Shown: positions 19,028-27,067 of the stretch, in pieces
Numbering within the stretch: the stretch's first letter is position 1
Layout of the letters: every line of letters begins with the position of its first letter
DNA from: Limnoglobus roseus
GTDB lineage: Bacteria > Planctomycetota > Planctomycetia > Gemmatales > Gemmataceae
NCBI RefSeq assembly: GCF_008254045.1
Contig: NZ_CP042425.1
Span: 6,138,001 to 6,202,000 of the forward strand
DNA length: 64,000 nt
Direction of reading: 5' to 3'
Made by a program: the position numbers and the translations under genes
The notes under the pieces: model-generated
What the model was told of the DNA's origin: nothing
Database searches by the model: none
What the model saw: only the letters and a program-made list of their open reading frames with translations

Positions 19028-19633
19028 GTGCCTGACGCAAACCTCACCCCGAAACAGGGGCAGATTTACAACTTCATTTGCGATCACATTCAGTCGATGG
19101 GCTACCCGCCGACGATCCGTGACATTTGCAAGAAGTTCGATATCAGCTCGCCCAACGGCGTGATGTGCCACTTAAAAGCCCTGGAAAAGAAGGGGATGAT
19201 CAACCGCAACCGGAACTTGTCGCGAGGGATCACCATTCAGGGCGTGAACGCCGGCGGGTACAGCCTGCCATTGCTCGGCGTGGTCGCGGCTGGCAAGGCC
19301 ATTGAAACGACCCAGCAGGATGAGCGGTTGGAGATTCGCGACCTGTTCCCGAACGAAAATGTTTACGCCCTGAAGGTTCGCGGCTCGTCGATGATCGACG
19401 GCCACATCGCGGAGGGCGACTACGTTCTCATCCGCAAGCAAGAATCGGCCGACAACGGCTCGAAGGTCGTCGCGATGGTCGATAAGGCGATGACGCTGAA
19501 GAAGTACTACAAGCGGAAGGATTCCATCGAACTCCACCCGATGAACGCCTCAATGTCGCCAATCAAGGTCGACCCGAGCCGGCAGGAGGTGCAAATTCTG
19601 GGCGTTCTCGTGGGCGTCGTTCGCAAATGCTGA
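19028..19633 (+). CDS. lexA: LexA repressor
   Basis: 201 residues. N-terminal winged-helix HTH (PPTIRDICKKFDISSPNGVM, residues 27-46), self-cleavage bond A88-G89, catalytic Ser121 (RGSSMIDG) and Lys158 (MTLKKYYK) of the S24 peptidase domain. It represses SOS genes and cleaves itself when RecA filaments form. GTG start at 19028; a 6-bp inverted repeat just upstream may be its operator. The recognition helix differs from enterobacterial LexA, so its box will differ. It lies directly before the tRNA-Val used as a phage attachment site. Confidence 0.93.
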   Translation: MPDANLTPKQGQIYNFICDHIQSMGYPPTIRDICKKFDISSPNGVMCHLKALEKKGMINRNRNLSRGITIQGVNAGGYSLPLLGVVAAGKAIETTQQDERLEIRDLFPNENVYALKVRGSSMIDGHIAEGDYVLIRKQESADNGSKVVAMVDKAMTLKKYYKRKDSIELHPMNASMSPIKVDPSRQEVQILGVLVGVVRKC

Positions 19634-19681
19634 GCGGCCTTGACCCGAGCGGGAGGGACTTGTAAGTTAATTCCGACTAAG

Positions 19682-19753
19682 GGGCGGTTAACTCAGCGGT
19701 AGAGTGCGTTCTTCACACGGACGAAGTCACAGGTTCAAATCCTGTACCGCCCA
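19682..19753 (+). tRNA. tRNA-Val(CAC)
   Basis: Full cloverleaf. Acceptor GGGCGGT pairs ACCGCCC, D stem ACTC/GAGT, anticodon stem CGTTC/GGACG with loop TTCACAC (anticodon CAC), T arm ACAGG-TTCAAAT-CCTGT, discriminator A; CCA not encoded. Its 3' part is the attachment site for two tandem elements, and the integrated sequence restores it exactly. Confidence 0.96.
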
Positions 19754-19755
19754 CT
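19712..19755 (+). repeat. attL (44-bp core, overlaps tRNA-Val 3' end)
   Basis: Identical to 59995-60038 (offset 40,283). It starts in the anticodon loop and ends two bases past the discriminator. Partial identity continues for about 50 bp further towards each integrase gene. Confidence 0.95.
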
Positions 19756-19781
19756 CAAAACCCTTAATTTCAAGTCAATTC

Positions 19782-19803
19782 GCATCGGCCAATCGGCCGA
19801 TGC
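19782..19803 (+). terminator. hairpin after tRNA-Val carried by the prophage end
   Basis: 9-bp perfect stem GCATCGGCC / GGCCGATGC with AATC loop, followed by CTTT. It lies on the element side of att, so the element brings its own tRNA terminator. Confidence 0.65.
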
Positions 19804-19858
19804 CTTTCCACGTTACCACCTATCGCTGTTTATATCGCATATCGGGGTATATTCCCTC

Positions 19859-21052
19859 ATGGGACGCAAACGCGCAGTCATACCGGTGTTGAAAAACTTC
19901 CGCGGGTACGCCACCTGTTGGGCGAACCGCACCCGCCACTATTTCGGCGACTACGGCACCCCCGAGGCGGAGGCGGCCTACCGGACGTTCGTCGCCCAGT
20001 ACGCCGCCAATCCGAACGCGAAAGCGTCCGGTTCGCCGAACATTCTCACGCACGTGATCCGGGACTTCCTCCGCTCGCCGGACGCTCCGGCGTCGGCCGA
20101 CAAGCAAGCCGCCATCGCCTACCTGATCAACCACCTCGGGCCTCTCGCCCTCCGCCAGATCGAACACGTGACGGCCCAGGACATCAAGGCCCTGTTCAAG
20201 GCGAAGGCGGAGGAGACGACCGAACCGGGTGGGAAGGGCGGGCCGAAGTACGGCCGGGCGACTCTCCGCCGGTGGTTCGCCAACCTGAAGCGGGTTTACT
20301 CGTGGGCGGTCGAGTCGAAGAGAATCTCGGCCGAGGCCGCCGCCCCGGTCATGGCGATCAAGAAGTTGCCCATCGAAGCCGCCCGGCGGGAGCGGGACGT
20401 TGAACCCGTCCCCCGCCAGCACGTCGAGGCAACCATCGCCGCCCTGAACCGCACCGTCGGCGAGATGGTCAAGCTGCAACTCTTAACCGGCATGCGGCCG
20501 TCCGACGTCTTCAACATGACCGGGGCCGAGGTGTTCCGCACCGGCATCGTGAAACTCGGCGGCACGGCCCGCGACTTGGACAAGGCGGGGGTGTGGGTCT
20601 ACGTTCGGAAGGTCCACAAGACGGACCGCTTCGGCCACGTCCGGGTGATCATCCTGGGCGACGAGGCCAAGGCCATCCTCGAACCCCGGTTGACGCGGGT
20701 GCCGAACGTTCCTCTCTTCCAACCCATCGAATCCGTCGCGGAGAGCTACCGCAAGGACACGCTGGACATGAAGCGGTCCCGGCCGGGCTCGCGGGCCTAT
20801 AACGTGAAGTGGACGCGGCAGAGCTACGCCCAGGCGATCGAGCGGGCGGCGGAGAAGGCCGGCGTACCGAAGTGGACGCCGTACCAGGTCCGCCACCTGG
20901 TCGCGGTCGAGACGCAGGCCGAGTTCGACCTGGACGCCGCCCGGGCGAAATTGGGCCAGAAGAGTATCAGTGTGGCGGCGCGGTACGCGGACTTCGACTT
21001 TACGCGGGCGGTGAACATCGAGAAGGGGAAGGGCAAGAAGGAGGCGAGTTGA
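19859..21052 (+). CDS. int: tyrosine-type phage integrase
   Basis: 397-residue site-specific recombinase. N-terminal DNA-binding part, then a catalytic domain with LLTGMRPSDVFNMT (first Arg), KVHKT (Lys), YQVRHLVAVETQ (second Arg/His; the usual first His of this box is Tyr) and the nucleophile region ARYADFDF. It sits about 100 bp from attL and points into the element, the usual layout. Closely related to the integrase of the second element at 60139, consistent with use of the same tRNA site. Recombines the tRNA-Val att sites with help from host bending proteins and the adjacent excisionase-like protein. Confidence 0.95.
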   Translation: MGRKRAVIPVLKNFRGYATCWANRTRHYFGDYGTPEAEAAYRTFVAQYAANPNAKASGSPNILTHVIRDFLRSPDAPASADKQAAIAYLINHLGPLALRQIEHVTAQDIKALFKAKAEETTEPGGKGGPKYGRATLRRWFANLKRVYSWAVESKRISAEAAAPVMAIKKLPIEAARRERDVEPVPRQHVEATIAALNRTVGEMVKLQLLTGMRPSDVFNMTGAEVFRTGIVKLGGTARDLDKAGVWVYVRKVHKTDRFGHVRVIILGDEAKAILEPRLTRVPNVPLFQPIESVAESYRKDTLDMKRSRPGSRAYNVKWTRQSYAQAIERAAEKAGVPKWTPYQVRHLVAVETQAEFDLDAARAKLGQKSISVAARYADFDFTRAVNIEKGKGKKEAS

Positions 21053-21058
21053 CGTCGG

Positions 21059-21343
21059 TCAGGCCGACTTGCCCGGTCGGCCGACACGGATCTCGTTCAA
21101 CAGTTCTGCGAGGCAGTTCTTCGCTTGGTCGGCGGTGATCGTCTGGGGTGCCGGCTCGCCAATGATCCGCTTCACTTCACTTTCGGGAATCCACCAGTTG
21201 CCCCGCGGGCCGACCCGCCGGGCCTTGACGTGCTTGGCCCGCAACCACCGGCGGACCGTCCCCACGTCGTACTCGACGGCGGCGGCGAACTCCGCTGGTG
21301 ACAGGTGGCCGACCATGCCGGGAATGTACCCGGTCGTCACCAC
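21059..21343 (-). CDS. excisionase-like HTH protein
   Basis: 94 residues; an internal Met near residue 10 (MVGHLSPAEFAAAV) may be the true start. A MerR/Xis-type winged helix is visible: LSPAEFAAAVEYDVGTVRRWLRAKHVKARRVG followed by GNWWIPESEVKRI. Proteins of this type bind att DNA and bias the integrase to excision, or act as small repressors. Convergent with the integrase, stops six bases apart. A paralogue occupies the same place beside the second integrase (61343). Confidence 0.75.
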   Translation of the reverse strand: MVTTGYIPGMVGHLSPAEFAAAVEYDVGTVRRWLRAKHVKARRVGPRGNWWIPESEVKRIIGEPAPQTITADQAKNCLAELLNEIRVGRPGKSA

Positions 21344-21349
21344 ATCCGT

Positions 21350-23212
21350 TTAGCCGCACGGATTCGACGTTTCAACGTCCTCGTATACCGCTGGTTCGTC
21401 GGCGTGTCTCTGAAGTTCCACGCGAAGTCGCTCATCAAGGCTAGTTGTGATATCTTCGTCTTTTAGCATGGGGTGTCCTGCAATGCTCATGCTGCCTACC
21501 CCCCTTGTACTCAGCATCCAGCCGATGACCCGGTATGCGGCGAAACGTGTCTCACTCTCCACCTGCGAAATCCATCGGCGGTGGTCCCAATCACCAGCGG
21601 CGTTTTTCTCCGAACGCTGAAGGCAGTGACAAATCCAGGGCCGTCCGGGTTCCTGCTTGATCCAGACACTTGTCCGTTCGCCTTCTTGGATTCGATTTCG
21701 GGGCGGAAGAGTCAGGGGTTCGAGGGGCAACGGGTCTTTCTTCCCGTGTTTCTTGTCCTTGTGTTTCTTTTGCGTTTTATGGGTCGGTGCTGCCTCGACT
21801 TCCGCGACTCCGCCACTCGCATCCTGAAACGAGGCCGGGACGAATTCAGGCAGGTCGTATTCGCTCGCCATCCCCGTTGCCCAGAGCCCGCGACGGACCT
21901 GCTTGAAGTGCCCGTCCACGACAATCTGTTTCAGTATCCGCGCACAAGTCCGGTAGGGGATGCCCGTATCCTCGGCCACCTGCCGGCAGGAAAGGCTGAA
22001 CTTGCGCGAGTAGTCCCCGCGGCAATTGAACATTAAAACTAGCACTTGATTATACTTTGCCCGCCGTTTGGCACACACCTTAACATCACATGTTGGTTGG
22101 GGGGGCTTTGTGACGCCCTGCGGGGGAGCTGCCCTCGGCCGAGAGACGGTCGCCGCACCCGTGTAGACCTTCCTCACGTACTTGGCGGCGGCGGAGACCG
22201 TCCGCGGGATGTAATCCGATCGCGCGGTAGCCTTTCCCCGCTGGCCGAGTTTGGACTGCCGGAACAGCCGTTCGGTCTGGACGGCGTCGCCGCCGCTTGC
22301 GAAGTACAAGAGGTTGCAGAGGGCTTGATCTGCCTGGCTCGGCGACGCATACCACGACTGGCAATTGCCCTCCCACAACGCACGGAACCGCGTTCCGGTG
22401 GTGGGCTGATTCAAGCAAAAGTACAAAACATCCTCGTCGGTCCGAGTTAGGCCCGTCGCCGACTCAAGCGTATCGGGAATTTCACGATTGGCTTGTGCTT
22501 TCGTACTCGACTTGGAAGCATGCTGCTTGCTCGACGCCTTTCGCTCGTCTCGTACCATGTACAGGCGAGCGAACTCTTCCATCTCCCCCGCACACTCGGC
22601 GACGGTACTGGGGTGCCCTTCAACGAGCCAACCAGTCACGGCGATGTATTGCTTCGTGGCGTATACCTCACCGCCAGCACGGTGCAGGTGCGAATACCCT
22701 TCAGGTAGTCTGCCTCTACAGATGATTCGGTAGCCCTCTTCGCTTGGCGTGACGTAGGCGAACGTCTTCCGAAAAATCTGAAGAATGGCGGCAGCTTCCG
22801 GCGTTGGCTCGCCCGTGGAAGGGTTGCGGCATCCGTCGAGGTCAATGGCCACAAGCTCCAACTCGGTTGTCAGCGAGAGGCCGATTCCTTCCAAGTCGAA
22901 GCGCTCACAGGCTTCAATTGCCTGACTCATCGAGACGTGACTTCTCGGATCGTGCGCGTTGGAGATGCACCCTCTGCGAGGGCAGATGGGTGGCTTCCCC
23001 GGTTTGCCGGTCTCCGAGTTCCGCTTCTCGAAGTCCCATCGCCAACCGATGTATCGGTGGAGACTGGCGAGTTGCTCCGGGATTCGGTCGGCTTGCAGAT
23101 AATGACGAACACTGACGTGACGAGGTCGCGTGGGGACAGGGTATAATTCTGGCGTACAGTCCATCGGGTTGCATCCGGTGGGGTGGGATTTCGGGCCGGC
23201 TCTGGGTGGCAC
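21350..23212 (-). CDS. phage primase-polymerase (NrS-1-like)
   Basis: 620 residues. The N-terminal PrimPol domain shows LASLHRYIGWRWDF, GIGLSLTTELELVAIDLDGC (catalytic acidic DxD), YRIICRGRLPEG and GGEVYATKQYIAVTGWL. The next ~90 residues (LTRTDEDVLYFCL, RALWEGNCQSW, QADQALCNLLYFASGGDA, ERLFRQSKL) match the helical domain following PrimPol in deep-sea phage NrS-1 polymerase. The C-terminal third has a winged helix (CRQVAEDTGIPYRTCARILK) and a Lys-rich linker. Such enzymes prime and extend DNA de novo. Several in-frame Met codons leave the start uncertain. Last long gene of the leftward replication block. Confidence 0.85.
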   Translation of the reverse strand: MPPRAGPKSHPTGCNPMDCTPELYPVPTRPRHVSVRHYLQADRIPEQLASLHRYIGWRWDFEKRNSETGKPGKPPICPRRGCISNAHDPRSHVSMSQAIEACERFDLEGIGLSLTTELELVAIDLDGCRNPSTGEPTPEAAAILQIFRKTFAYVTPSEEGYRIICRGRLPEGYSHLHRAGGEVYATKQYIAVTGWLVEGHPSTVAECAGEMEEFARLYMVRDERKASSKQHASKSSTKAQANREIPDTLESATGLTRTDEDVLYFCLNQPTTGTRFRALWEGNCQSWYASPSQADQALCNLLYFASGGDAVQTERLFRQSKLGQRGKATARSDYIPRTVSAAAKYVRKVYTGAATVSRPRAAPPQGVTKPPQPTCDVKVCAKRRAKYNQVLVLMFNCRGDYSRKFSLSCRQVAEDTGIPYRTCARILKQIVVDGHFKQVRRGLWATGMASEYDLPEFVPASFQDASGGVAEVEAAPTHKTQKKHKDKKHGKKDPLPLEPLTLPPRNRIQEGERTSVWIKQEPGRPWICHCLQRSEKNAAGDWDHRRWISQVESETRFAAYRVIGWMLSTRGVGSMSIAGHPMLKDEDITTSLDERLRVELQRHADEPAVYEDVETSNPCG

Positions 23213-23309
23213 CAGACCGGCCTTACTTTTTGGTCGTTCAACTGGGAATCTACCCAGTCACCTTTCGACCCCTTCCGCCCGCGGACGCCCTCGGGCCAAG
23301 TATTTTTCT

Positions 23310-23361
23310 CAGGTGAACAGTTATTCAACTTATGCCCATAACTTTTTCATACTGTCACCTG
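23310..23361. repeat. interrupted inverted repeat upstream of the primase
   Basis: Arms CAGGTGAACAGT (23310) and ACTGTCACCTG (23351) pair over 11 bp with one bulge, around an AT-rich 29-bp centre. Lies in the 142-bp gap between RNase H and primase genes, where a leftward promoter or origin would be expected. The outer AGGTG/CACCT is shared with several palindromes at 24 kb. Confidence 0.5.
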
Positions 23362-23822
23362 ACTGACGCAGCCAAGCGGTCGCATCGCTCGTTTCGCTCC
23401 CGCGAAATCCACCGGGCCGCCCACGGGACGCCGTAGTCGAACAGCAGGGCACGGCACTCGTCGCGAAGCCGCGTCAGCGCCGGCGTCTTGCTGCCCCACT
23501 TCCCCGTCAGGCAGTGGATGACCAGTTGCGAGTCGCCCTCGATGAGAACGCCGGCCGGCTCGATGCGCTGCCACGTCAGGCCGAGCAGGGCGTGGTAGAG
23601 GCCCTGCCACTCCGCCAGATTGTTCGTGACCGGGTCGCCCTTCGCCTTGCCCGACCCTTCCAGTTGCGTCACGCCCAGGTTGCACTCGACGAAGAACCCC
23701 CATCGGCCGGTGGCGTTCGGACTCCCGTTGCCATTACACCCGCCGTCGAAGCGGATGCGCCACCAGTCGTTGCGCGGCTCGCGGATCAAGCGGAGGGCAG
23801 AAGTCGCGTCGGTCGCCGGCAT
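23355..23822 (-). CDS. RNase H-like protein
   Basis: 155 residues from the ATG at 23822; the frame is open 70 codons further but those codons look non-coding. The RNase HI acidic residues are visible: RFDGGCNGNG (Asp), NNLAEWQGLYHAL (Glu), VLIEGDSQLVI (Asp) and ISRERNERCDRLA (Asp). Also GRWGFFVECN and the strand spacing typical of the plant/archaeal-like RNase H group. It should remove RNA primers or process RNA:DNA hybrids during element replication, consistent with its place next to the primase-polymerase. Confidence 0.8.
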   Translation of the reverse strand: MPATDATSALRLIREPRNDWWRIRFDGGCNGNGSPNATGRWGFFVECNLGVTQLEGSGKAKGDPVTNNLAEWQGLYHALLGLTWQRIEPAGVLIEGDSQLVIHCLTGKWGSKTPALTRLRDECRALLFDYGVPWAARWISRERNERCDRLAASVR

Positions 23823-24032
23823 GGGTAAGTTCTCGTGAGGTGGGCGGCCGTCACGACCGCGTTGCACCGAGACTAACCGGGCCGAAATGGGCCGTTCCAC
23901 GCTGACCCCTGGAACCCCCGCCATTGGCCACGAATCCGGCCCGAACCGCGTGGGGCGACGGGTTCCGCTGTGGGGACGTTCCAGTGTCGACGCTGAGTGG
24001 GTAGGATTGAGTTGATGCTCAAACGGATACAC

Positions 24033-24716
24033 TCAGGAAATTCCCGAGTCGGACACATGGCCTAGCAGATCGTTGAGGTGGGAGAATCTCCCACCTGGAA
24101 TCGCTGAGGTGGAAGAATCTTCCACCTGACATGAGGCGGCTTCTGTCCAAATTGGACAGAAGCCCGCTCCCGCGGCAGCTTCGAGGACGGCGACCCGGTC
24201 GGCCTTTGTCAGCGACGGGATGGCGTCGGTGGCGAGTCGTTCGGCGACGGATAGCAGCGTCGGCGGGTCGATGGTCAGCAGGTGGGCGAGCAATTCCGCC
24301 CGAATCTCCTTCCTCAGGAATTTCAAAGCGTCGAGAGAGTAGGGGTCGGCGACCGGCGGCACAATCGGGCTAATGACTTCACCCATCACGGGCGACGGCG
24401 ACAATTCGGCGGAAGTCTTCGCGGGGTCAGCATGTACGTCTGTCGTCTGGTCGAAGAGGGTAGGTGTGGGTTGTTTGACTGGTTCGGGCTTGTCCGCATC
24501 TACCGGCAGAGTTGTTGACCCCGGCGGCGTGGGGGCATCGGCCTTCGTGGGTGGAACCGGGTACTTTTTGCCGTCCTTCCCAGTCCGGGTTTCGGAAGTC
24601 GAGGTGCGTGATTCCCGCACCTCGTCCTTCCGTCTTGCGTCAGCCACTAAGTGGTCGCCAACGCCGGCCATCTCAGCAATCGCACGGTTGCTGTGCTTCG
24701 GCAACCACATCAGCAA
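24033..24716 (-). CDS. ParB-like HTH module protein (possibly 3' part of a split gene)
   Basis: 227 residues as annotated. It opens with LPKHSNRAIAEMAGVGDHLV, a helix-turn-helix, then RTGKDGKKYP, the same HTH-plus-RTGxDGxxY module that ends the upstream gene (LPEHTDTVIAEKAGVAQSFV, RTGQDGRRY). In this frame coding similarity runs upstream of the start to DKRSCVEKL, matching DKRRCVELL in the first gene, and meets that gene's stop. So the two may be one ancestral ParB-like gene with a duplicated module split by one base. The C-terminal half is Pro/Ala-rich, then helical; three palindromes lie in or beside its last codons. Confidence 0.6.
   Translation of the reverse strand: MLMWLPKHSNRAIAEMAGVGDHLVADARRKDEVRESRTSTSETRTGKDGKKYPVPPTKADAPTPPGSTTLPVDADKPEPVKQPTPTLFDQTTDVHADPAKTSAELSPSPVMGEVISPIVPPVADPYSLDALKFLRKEIRAELLAHLLTIDPPTLLSVAERLATDAIPSLTKADRVAVLEAAAGAGFCPIWTEAASCQVEDSSTSAIPGGRFSHLNDLLGHVSDSGIS
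24076..24096. repeat. palindrome P1
   Basis: Perfect odd palindrome, arms AGGTGGGAGA / TCTCCCACCT, central A. Confidence 0.85.
24107..24127. repeat. palindrome P2
   Basis: Perfect odd palindrome, arms AGGTGGAAGA / TCTTCCACCT, central A, 31 bp from P1 and differing from it by one base per arm, so complementarity was kept. Confidence 0.85.
24138..24164. repeat. palindrome P3
   Basis: Perfect 13-bp arms GGCTTCTGTCCAA / TTGGACAGAAGCC around a central A. Unrelated in sequence to P1/P2. Confidence 0.85.
24600..24624. repeat. palindrome P4 (one mismatch)
   Basis: 12-bp arms beginning CGAGGTGCG, central T at 24612, one mismatched pair. In the protein it falls just after the HTH and before RTGKDG, the same place as P6 in the first module. 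Confidence 0.7.
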
Positions 24717-24735
24717 CTTCTCGACACAACTTCTT

Positions 24736-25299
24736 TTATCCGCGTTCGTTCAGGTGAGGAAATTCCTCACCTGTTTCAAGCCGTATTTTTGGCTTATTGG
24801 TCTTGTAGCGACGGCCGTCCTGACCAGTGCGAGTGGAAGGCGGAGTGTTTAAGTCCGACTTAAACACTCCGCCTCTTCGTTCAGCGACGAACGACTGCGC
24901 AACGCCCGCCTTCTCGGCAATAACAGTATCAGTGTGCTCCGGAAGCAGTTTCAGCAGTAATTCAACGCACCTTCGCTTGTCGTCGTTGCTCCGCTTCAGG
25001 CCGTGCCCCTGATTGCTCGTGGCCGAGTCAATCGCGCAGTCTGTCTCCGTGCCCCGCCGAACCTCGCACTTCAACTCCGTCAGTTTGGCTTTCTTCGCCC
25101 CCTTCAAGCGGTGGTAGCCCTGCGACAGACGAAACCGTTCGCCACCGAGGTTCCACACCACGGGCGGCGGGATGTCGGCACCGGCGGTGTACGCGGCGGC
25201 GAGGTCATCGACGTGGCCACCATCCAAGCCCTTCGCGCGGGGTTGGATGGAGTTGTCCACTTCGATGTCGTCGAGTCTGAGTATCTGGAAGTCGGGCAT
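24736..25299 (-). CDS. ParB-like nuclease-domain DNA-binding protein
   Basis: 187 residues. The ParB/sulfiredoxin-like N-terminal domain is recognisable: LRLDDIEVDNSIQPRAKGL, DDLAAAYTAGADIPPPVVW, FRLSQGYHRLKGAKKAKL (the GxHR-type box). An HTH module follows (LLPEHTDTVIAEKAGVAQSFV) then RTGQDGRRY. It heads the leftward replication block. ParB-like phage proteins bind DNA at origins or act as nucleases/CTPases; which applies is not visible. It ends close to a second copy of the HTH module (see next gene downstream). Two palindromes (P5, P6) are embedded in its coding sequence. Confidence 0.75.
   Translation of the reverse strand: MPDFQILRLDDIEVDNSIQPRAKGLDGGHVDDLAAAYTAGADIPPPVVWNLGGERFRLSQGYHRLKGAKKAKLTELKCEVRRGTETDCAIDSATSNQGHGLKRSNDDKRRCVELLLKLLPEHTDTVIAEKAGVAQSFVAERRGGVFKSDLNTPPSTRTGQDGRRYKTNKPKIRLETGEEFPHLNERG
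24751..24773. repeat. palindrome P5
   Basis: Perfect 11-bp arms CAGGTGAGGAA / TTCCTCACCTG around a central A, inside the end of the ParB-like gene. Confidence 0.85.
24838..24874. repeat. palindrome P6 (18-bp perfect arms)
   Basis: Left arm AGGCGGAGTGTTTAAGTC, central C at 24856, right arm its exact reverse complement. The 37-nt palindrome is read through as protein (VFKSDLNTP) between HTH and RTGQDG. Confidence 0.9.
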
Positions 25300-25410
25300 G
25301 GTGTCGGCGTCCGTCTAAGTCACTTGGTGGCTGTCAACTGCTTCAAAGGGTTCTGACGGCGGGGGTCGTCCTGGGCGAGCAACTCTTCCGTCCTTGCCTA
25401 CACGTTCGTC

Positions 25411-25433
25411 CGACTTCCCGATTTGGGAAGTCG
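25411..25433. repeat. palindrome P7
   Basis: CGACTTCCC / GGGAAGTCG perfect 9-bp arms, 5-nt centre. Lies in the gap upstream of the ParB-like gene, between divergent transcripts. Confidence 0.75.
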
Positions 25434-25450
25434 ATGCGAGTTCCGGATTG

Positions 25451-25475
25451 AGTGTTGGCGGAAAACGCCAACACT
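25451..25475. repeat. palindrome P8
   Basis: AGTGTTGGCG / CGCCAACACT perfect 10-bp arms, centre GAAAA, 18 bp from P7 in the same divergent promoter gap. Confidence 0.8.
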
Positions 25476-25580
25476 GTCTCCCGCAGAACCGAGCGAATCG
25501 GGCCGCCGACGGGCGTTCCACCATGAGGACGTTCCAGGCGGGTCATAGAATGGGCGTCACGCATTCGGGGAGGAGCGGCG

Positions 25581-25856
25581 GTGAGTCTGTACACGAAAGC
25601 GGGGCGTCCGCTCCAGGTCGTCGGCGACGCGGTCTTCACGGCACCGGGCAAGTACGTCGGGCAGAGGGTCGAGACGAAGGTGTTCGGCCCCAACGGGCGG
25701 TACGTGGGCACGGTCGTCGGGAACCGGCTCGTGTTCCGGTTGATCGAATCCGCTCACATCGGACCGTCATCCTCGGTGGAGCCGATCCCCGCGCAGACGA
25801 TCCCGGACGTAACCGCCGCAATCATGTGGGGCGATGAGCCGTCGCTGCCGGACTGA
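25581..25856 (+). CDS. small beta-rich protein of unknown function
   Basis: 91 residues, GTG start with a strong GGGGAGGAG ribosome site. The repeating pattern (SLYTKAGRPLQVVGD, GKYVGQRVETKVF, NGRYVGTVVGNRLVF) suggests short beta repeats as in the four-fold beta-flower family; this is a resemblance, not proof. First rightward gene of the prophage after the divergent palindrome region, so possibly an early gene. Confidence 0.55.
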   Translation: MSLYTKAGRPLQVVGDAVFTAPGKYVGQRVETKVFGPNGRYVGTVVGNRLVFRLIESAHIGPSSSVEPIPAQTIPDVTAAIMWGDEPSLPD

Positions 25857-25910
25857 GACGATGTGAATAAAATTTCGGCGGACTTTCTTTGTCTCCTTGT
25901 CTGGGAAGCC

Positions 25911-26498
25911 ATGAATCACAGTGATGACGGTCGGCCGAGATTCCCAGCCGGTGCTCGTGCGGCGGCCCTTATTTGGATGATTGTCGGAGTCGTCGGCGTA
26001 CTTGGGGCGGTCGGCACCGTGGCGACCATCATCATCCGGGGCGCGGGGAGGAAGGCTCCCGTTCCGGCCGATCAACAGGGCGCGGTTGACCCGATTGTGT
26101 CTATGGTTGTCGTCGGCCTCCTAATCTGCCTCGTGTTCTTCGTCACGGGCGCTCTGACGATTCAATGCAAGCCGCGGGGGCTGAAGGGCCTCGGAATTGT
26201 CTCGCTCCTGTTCTCGTTGATGTTTATCTTCTTCAGCGTGTTCGGCATCTTCGCCTCCTTTGCCGCTGGATTAAACCGCCCGGCGGCCGTCATCTTCTTG
26301 ATCGGGTCCAGCTTCCTGCTCCTGTTCGGCCTCGGTCTGATGATCGCCGGCATTCTGGCCCTTTCATCGAACGCCGCTTACCAGGACTGGCGCGAGGTAA
26401 GAGGGCTGAACCGTATGAAACCTCGACGGCGGCGGGACAGTTACGAAGACGACTCCCCAGACCGACCTCGACGCCGGGACGCCAGCCACAATGATTGA
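25911..26498 (+). CDS. four-helix membrane protein of unknown function
   Basis: 195 residues from the ATG at 25911 (a GTG at 25863 is in frame). Four hydrophobic segments: AALIWMIVGVVGVLGAV, MVVVGLLICLVFFVTGAL, VSLLFSLMFIFFSVFGIF and VIFLIGSSFLLLFGLGLMIA, then a strongly charged cytoplasmic tail rich in Arg and Asp. Could be a membrane moron or superinfection-exclusion type protein; no family recognised. Not holin-like, because it is large and has a long tail. Confidence 0.6.
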   Translation: MNHSDDGRPRFPAGARAAALIWMIVGVVGVLGAVGTVATIIIRGAGRKAPVPADQQGAVDPIVSMVVVGLLICLVFFVTGALTIQCKPRGLKGLGIVSLLFSLMFIFFSVFGIFASFAAGLNRPAAVIFLIGSSFLLLFGLGLMIAGILALSSNAAYQDWREVRGLNRMKPRRRRDSYEDDSPDRPRRRDASHND

Positions 26499-26571
26499 TT
26501 GATCGCCTCCATAGCATCGCCCCGCCCACGCTTCACCTGCGAAACTCTCCGCACCCCACGCGGAGAGCATC

Positions 26572-26844
26572 ATGTCCACGGCGACCCCATTACCCGCAGT
26601 CGATACCTTCGACGAGTTCGTTGACAGTCTTCATCTCGGTGATGACGTGTCATGTGAGTTGATGGCACTTGCCTATCTGGTCATTGCCGAGATGTCCGCC
26701 AAGCAGGCTGAACGGATCAGCGACCGCCGCGTCCTCGAATTCGTCCAGCACATCGAGTCCCTCGCCGCCGGCCGCACGCTCGTCTCCGTGCCCTGGATCA
26801 TCGCCGAGGCGGATGTGTTCCTGCGCCGGCCCACCCCCGCGTAA
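26572..26844 (+). CDS. hypothetical protein
   Basis: 90 residues, acidic and helical (FDEFVDSLHLGDDVSCELMALAYLVIAEMSAKQAERISDRRV). No family recognised. It lies in a run of small rightward genes before the terminase and is followed 12 bp later by a 56-codon gene. Confidence 0.5.
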   Translation: MSTATPLPAVDTFDEFVDSLHLGDDVSCELMALAYLVIAEMSAKQAERISDRRVLEFVQHIESLAAGRTLVSVPWIIAEADVFLRRPTPA

Positions 26845-26856
26845 CGGAGGGCCGAC

Positions 26857-27027
26857 ATGCGACTCCTGACACCCCTACGGTTGATCGCCCGCCTGTTCAC
26901 GGGAACGGATCAAGCGGCGACATCGCCTCCCCACTGGGACGATCACAACCGGCGGGCCAACCGCGTCTCCCGGTGGCGTCGCCGCAAGCACCTGGCCGAG
27001 CGGTCACGGCGACGGAACCGCCGCTGA
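26857..27027 (+). CDS. small basic protein
   Basis: 56 codons from ATG 26857 to TGA 27027, with a GGAGG-like ribosome site directly upstream. The product has a hydrophobic N-terminus (LLTPLRLIARLFTG) and an Arg-rich C-terminus (WRRRKHLAERSRRRNRR), suggesting nucleic-acid or membrane binding. No family recognised. Confidence 0.4.
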   Translation: MRLLTPLRLIARLFTGTDQAATSPPHWDDHNRRANRVSRWRRRKHLAERSRRRNRR

Positions 27028-27067
27028 AACGTCTACCCAGTTTCACTTCCCCAAGCCCGGAGGTCGG

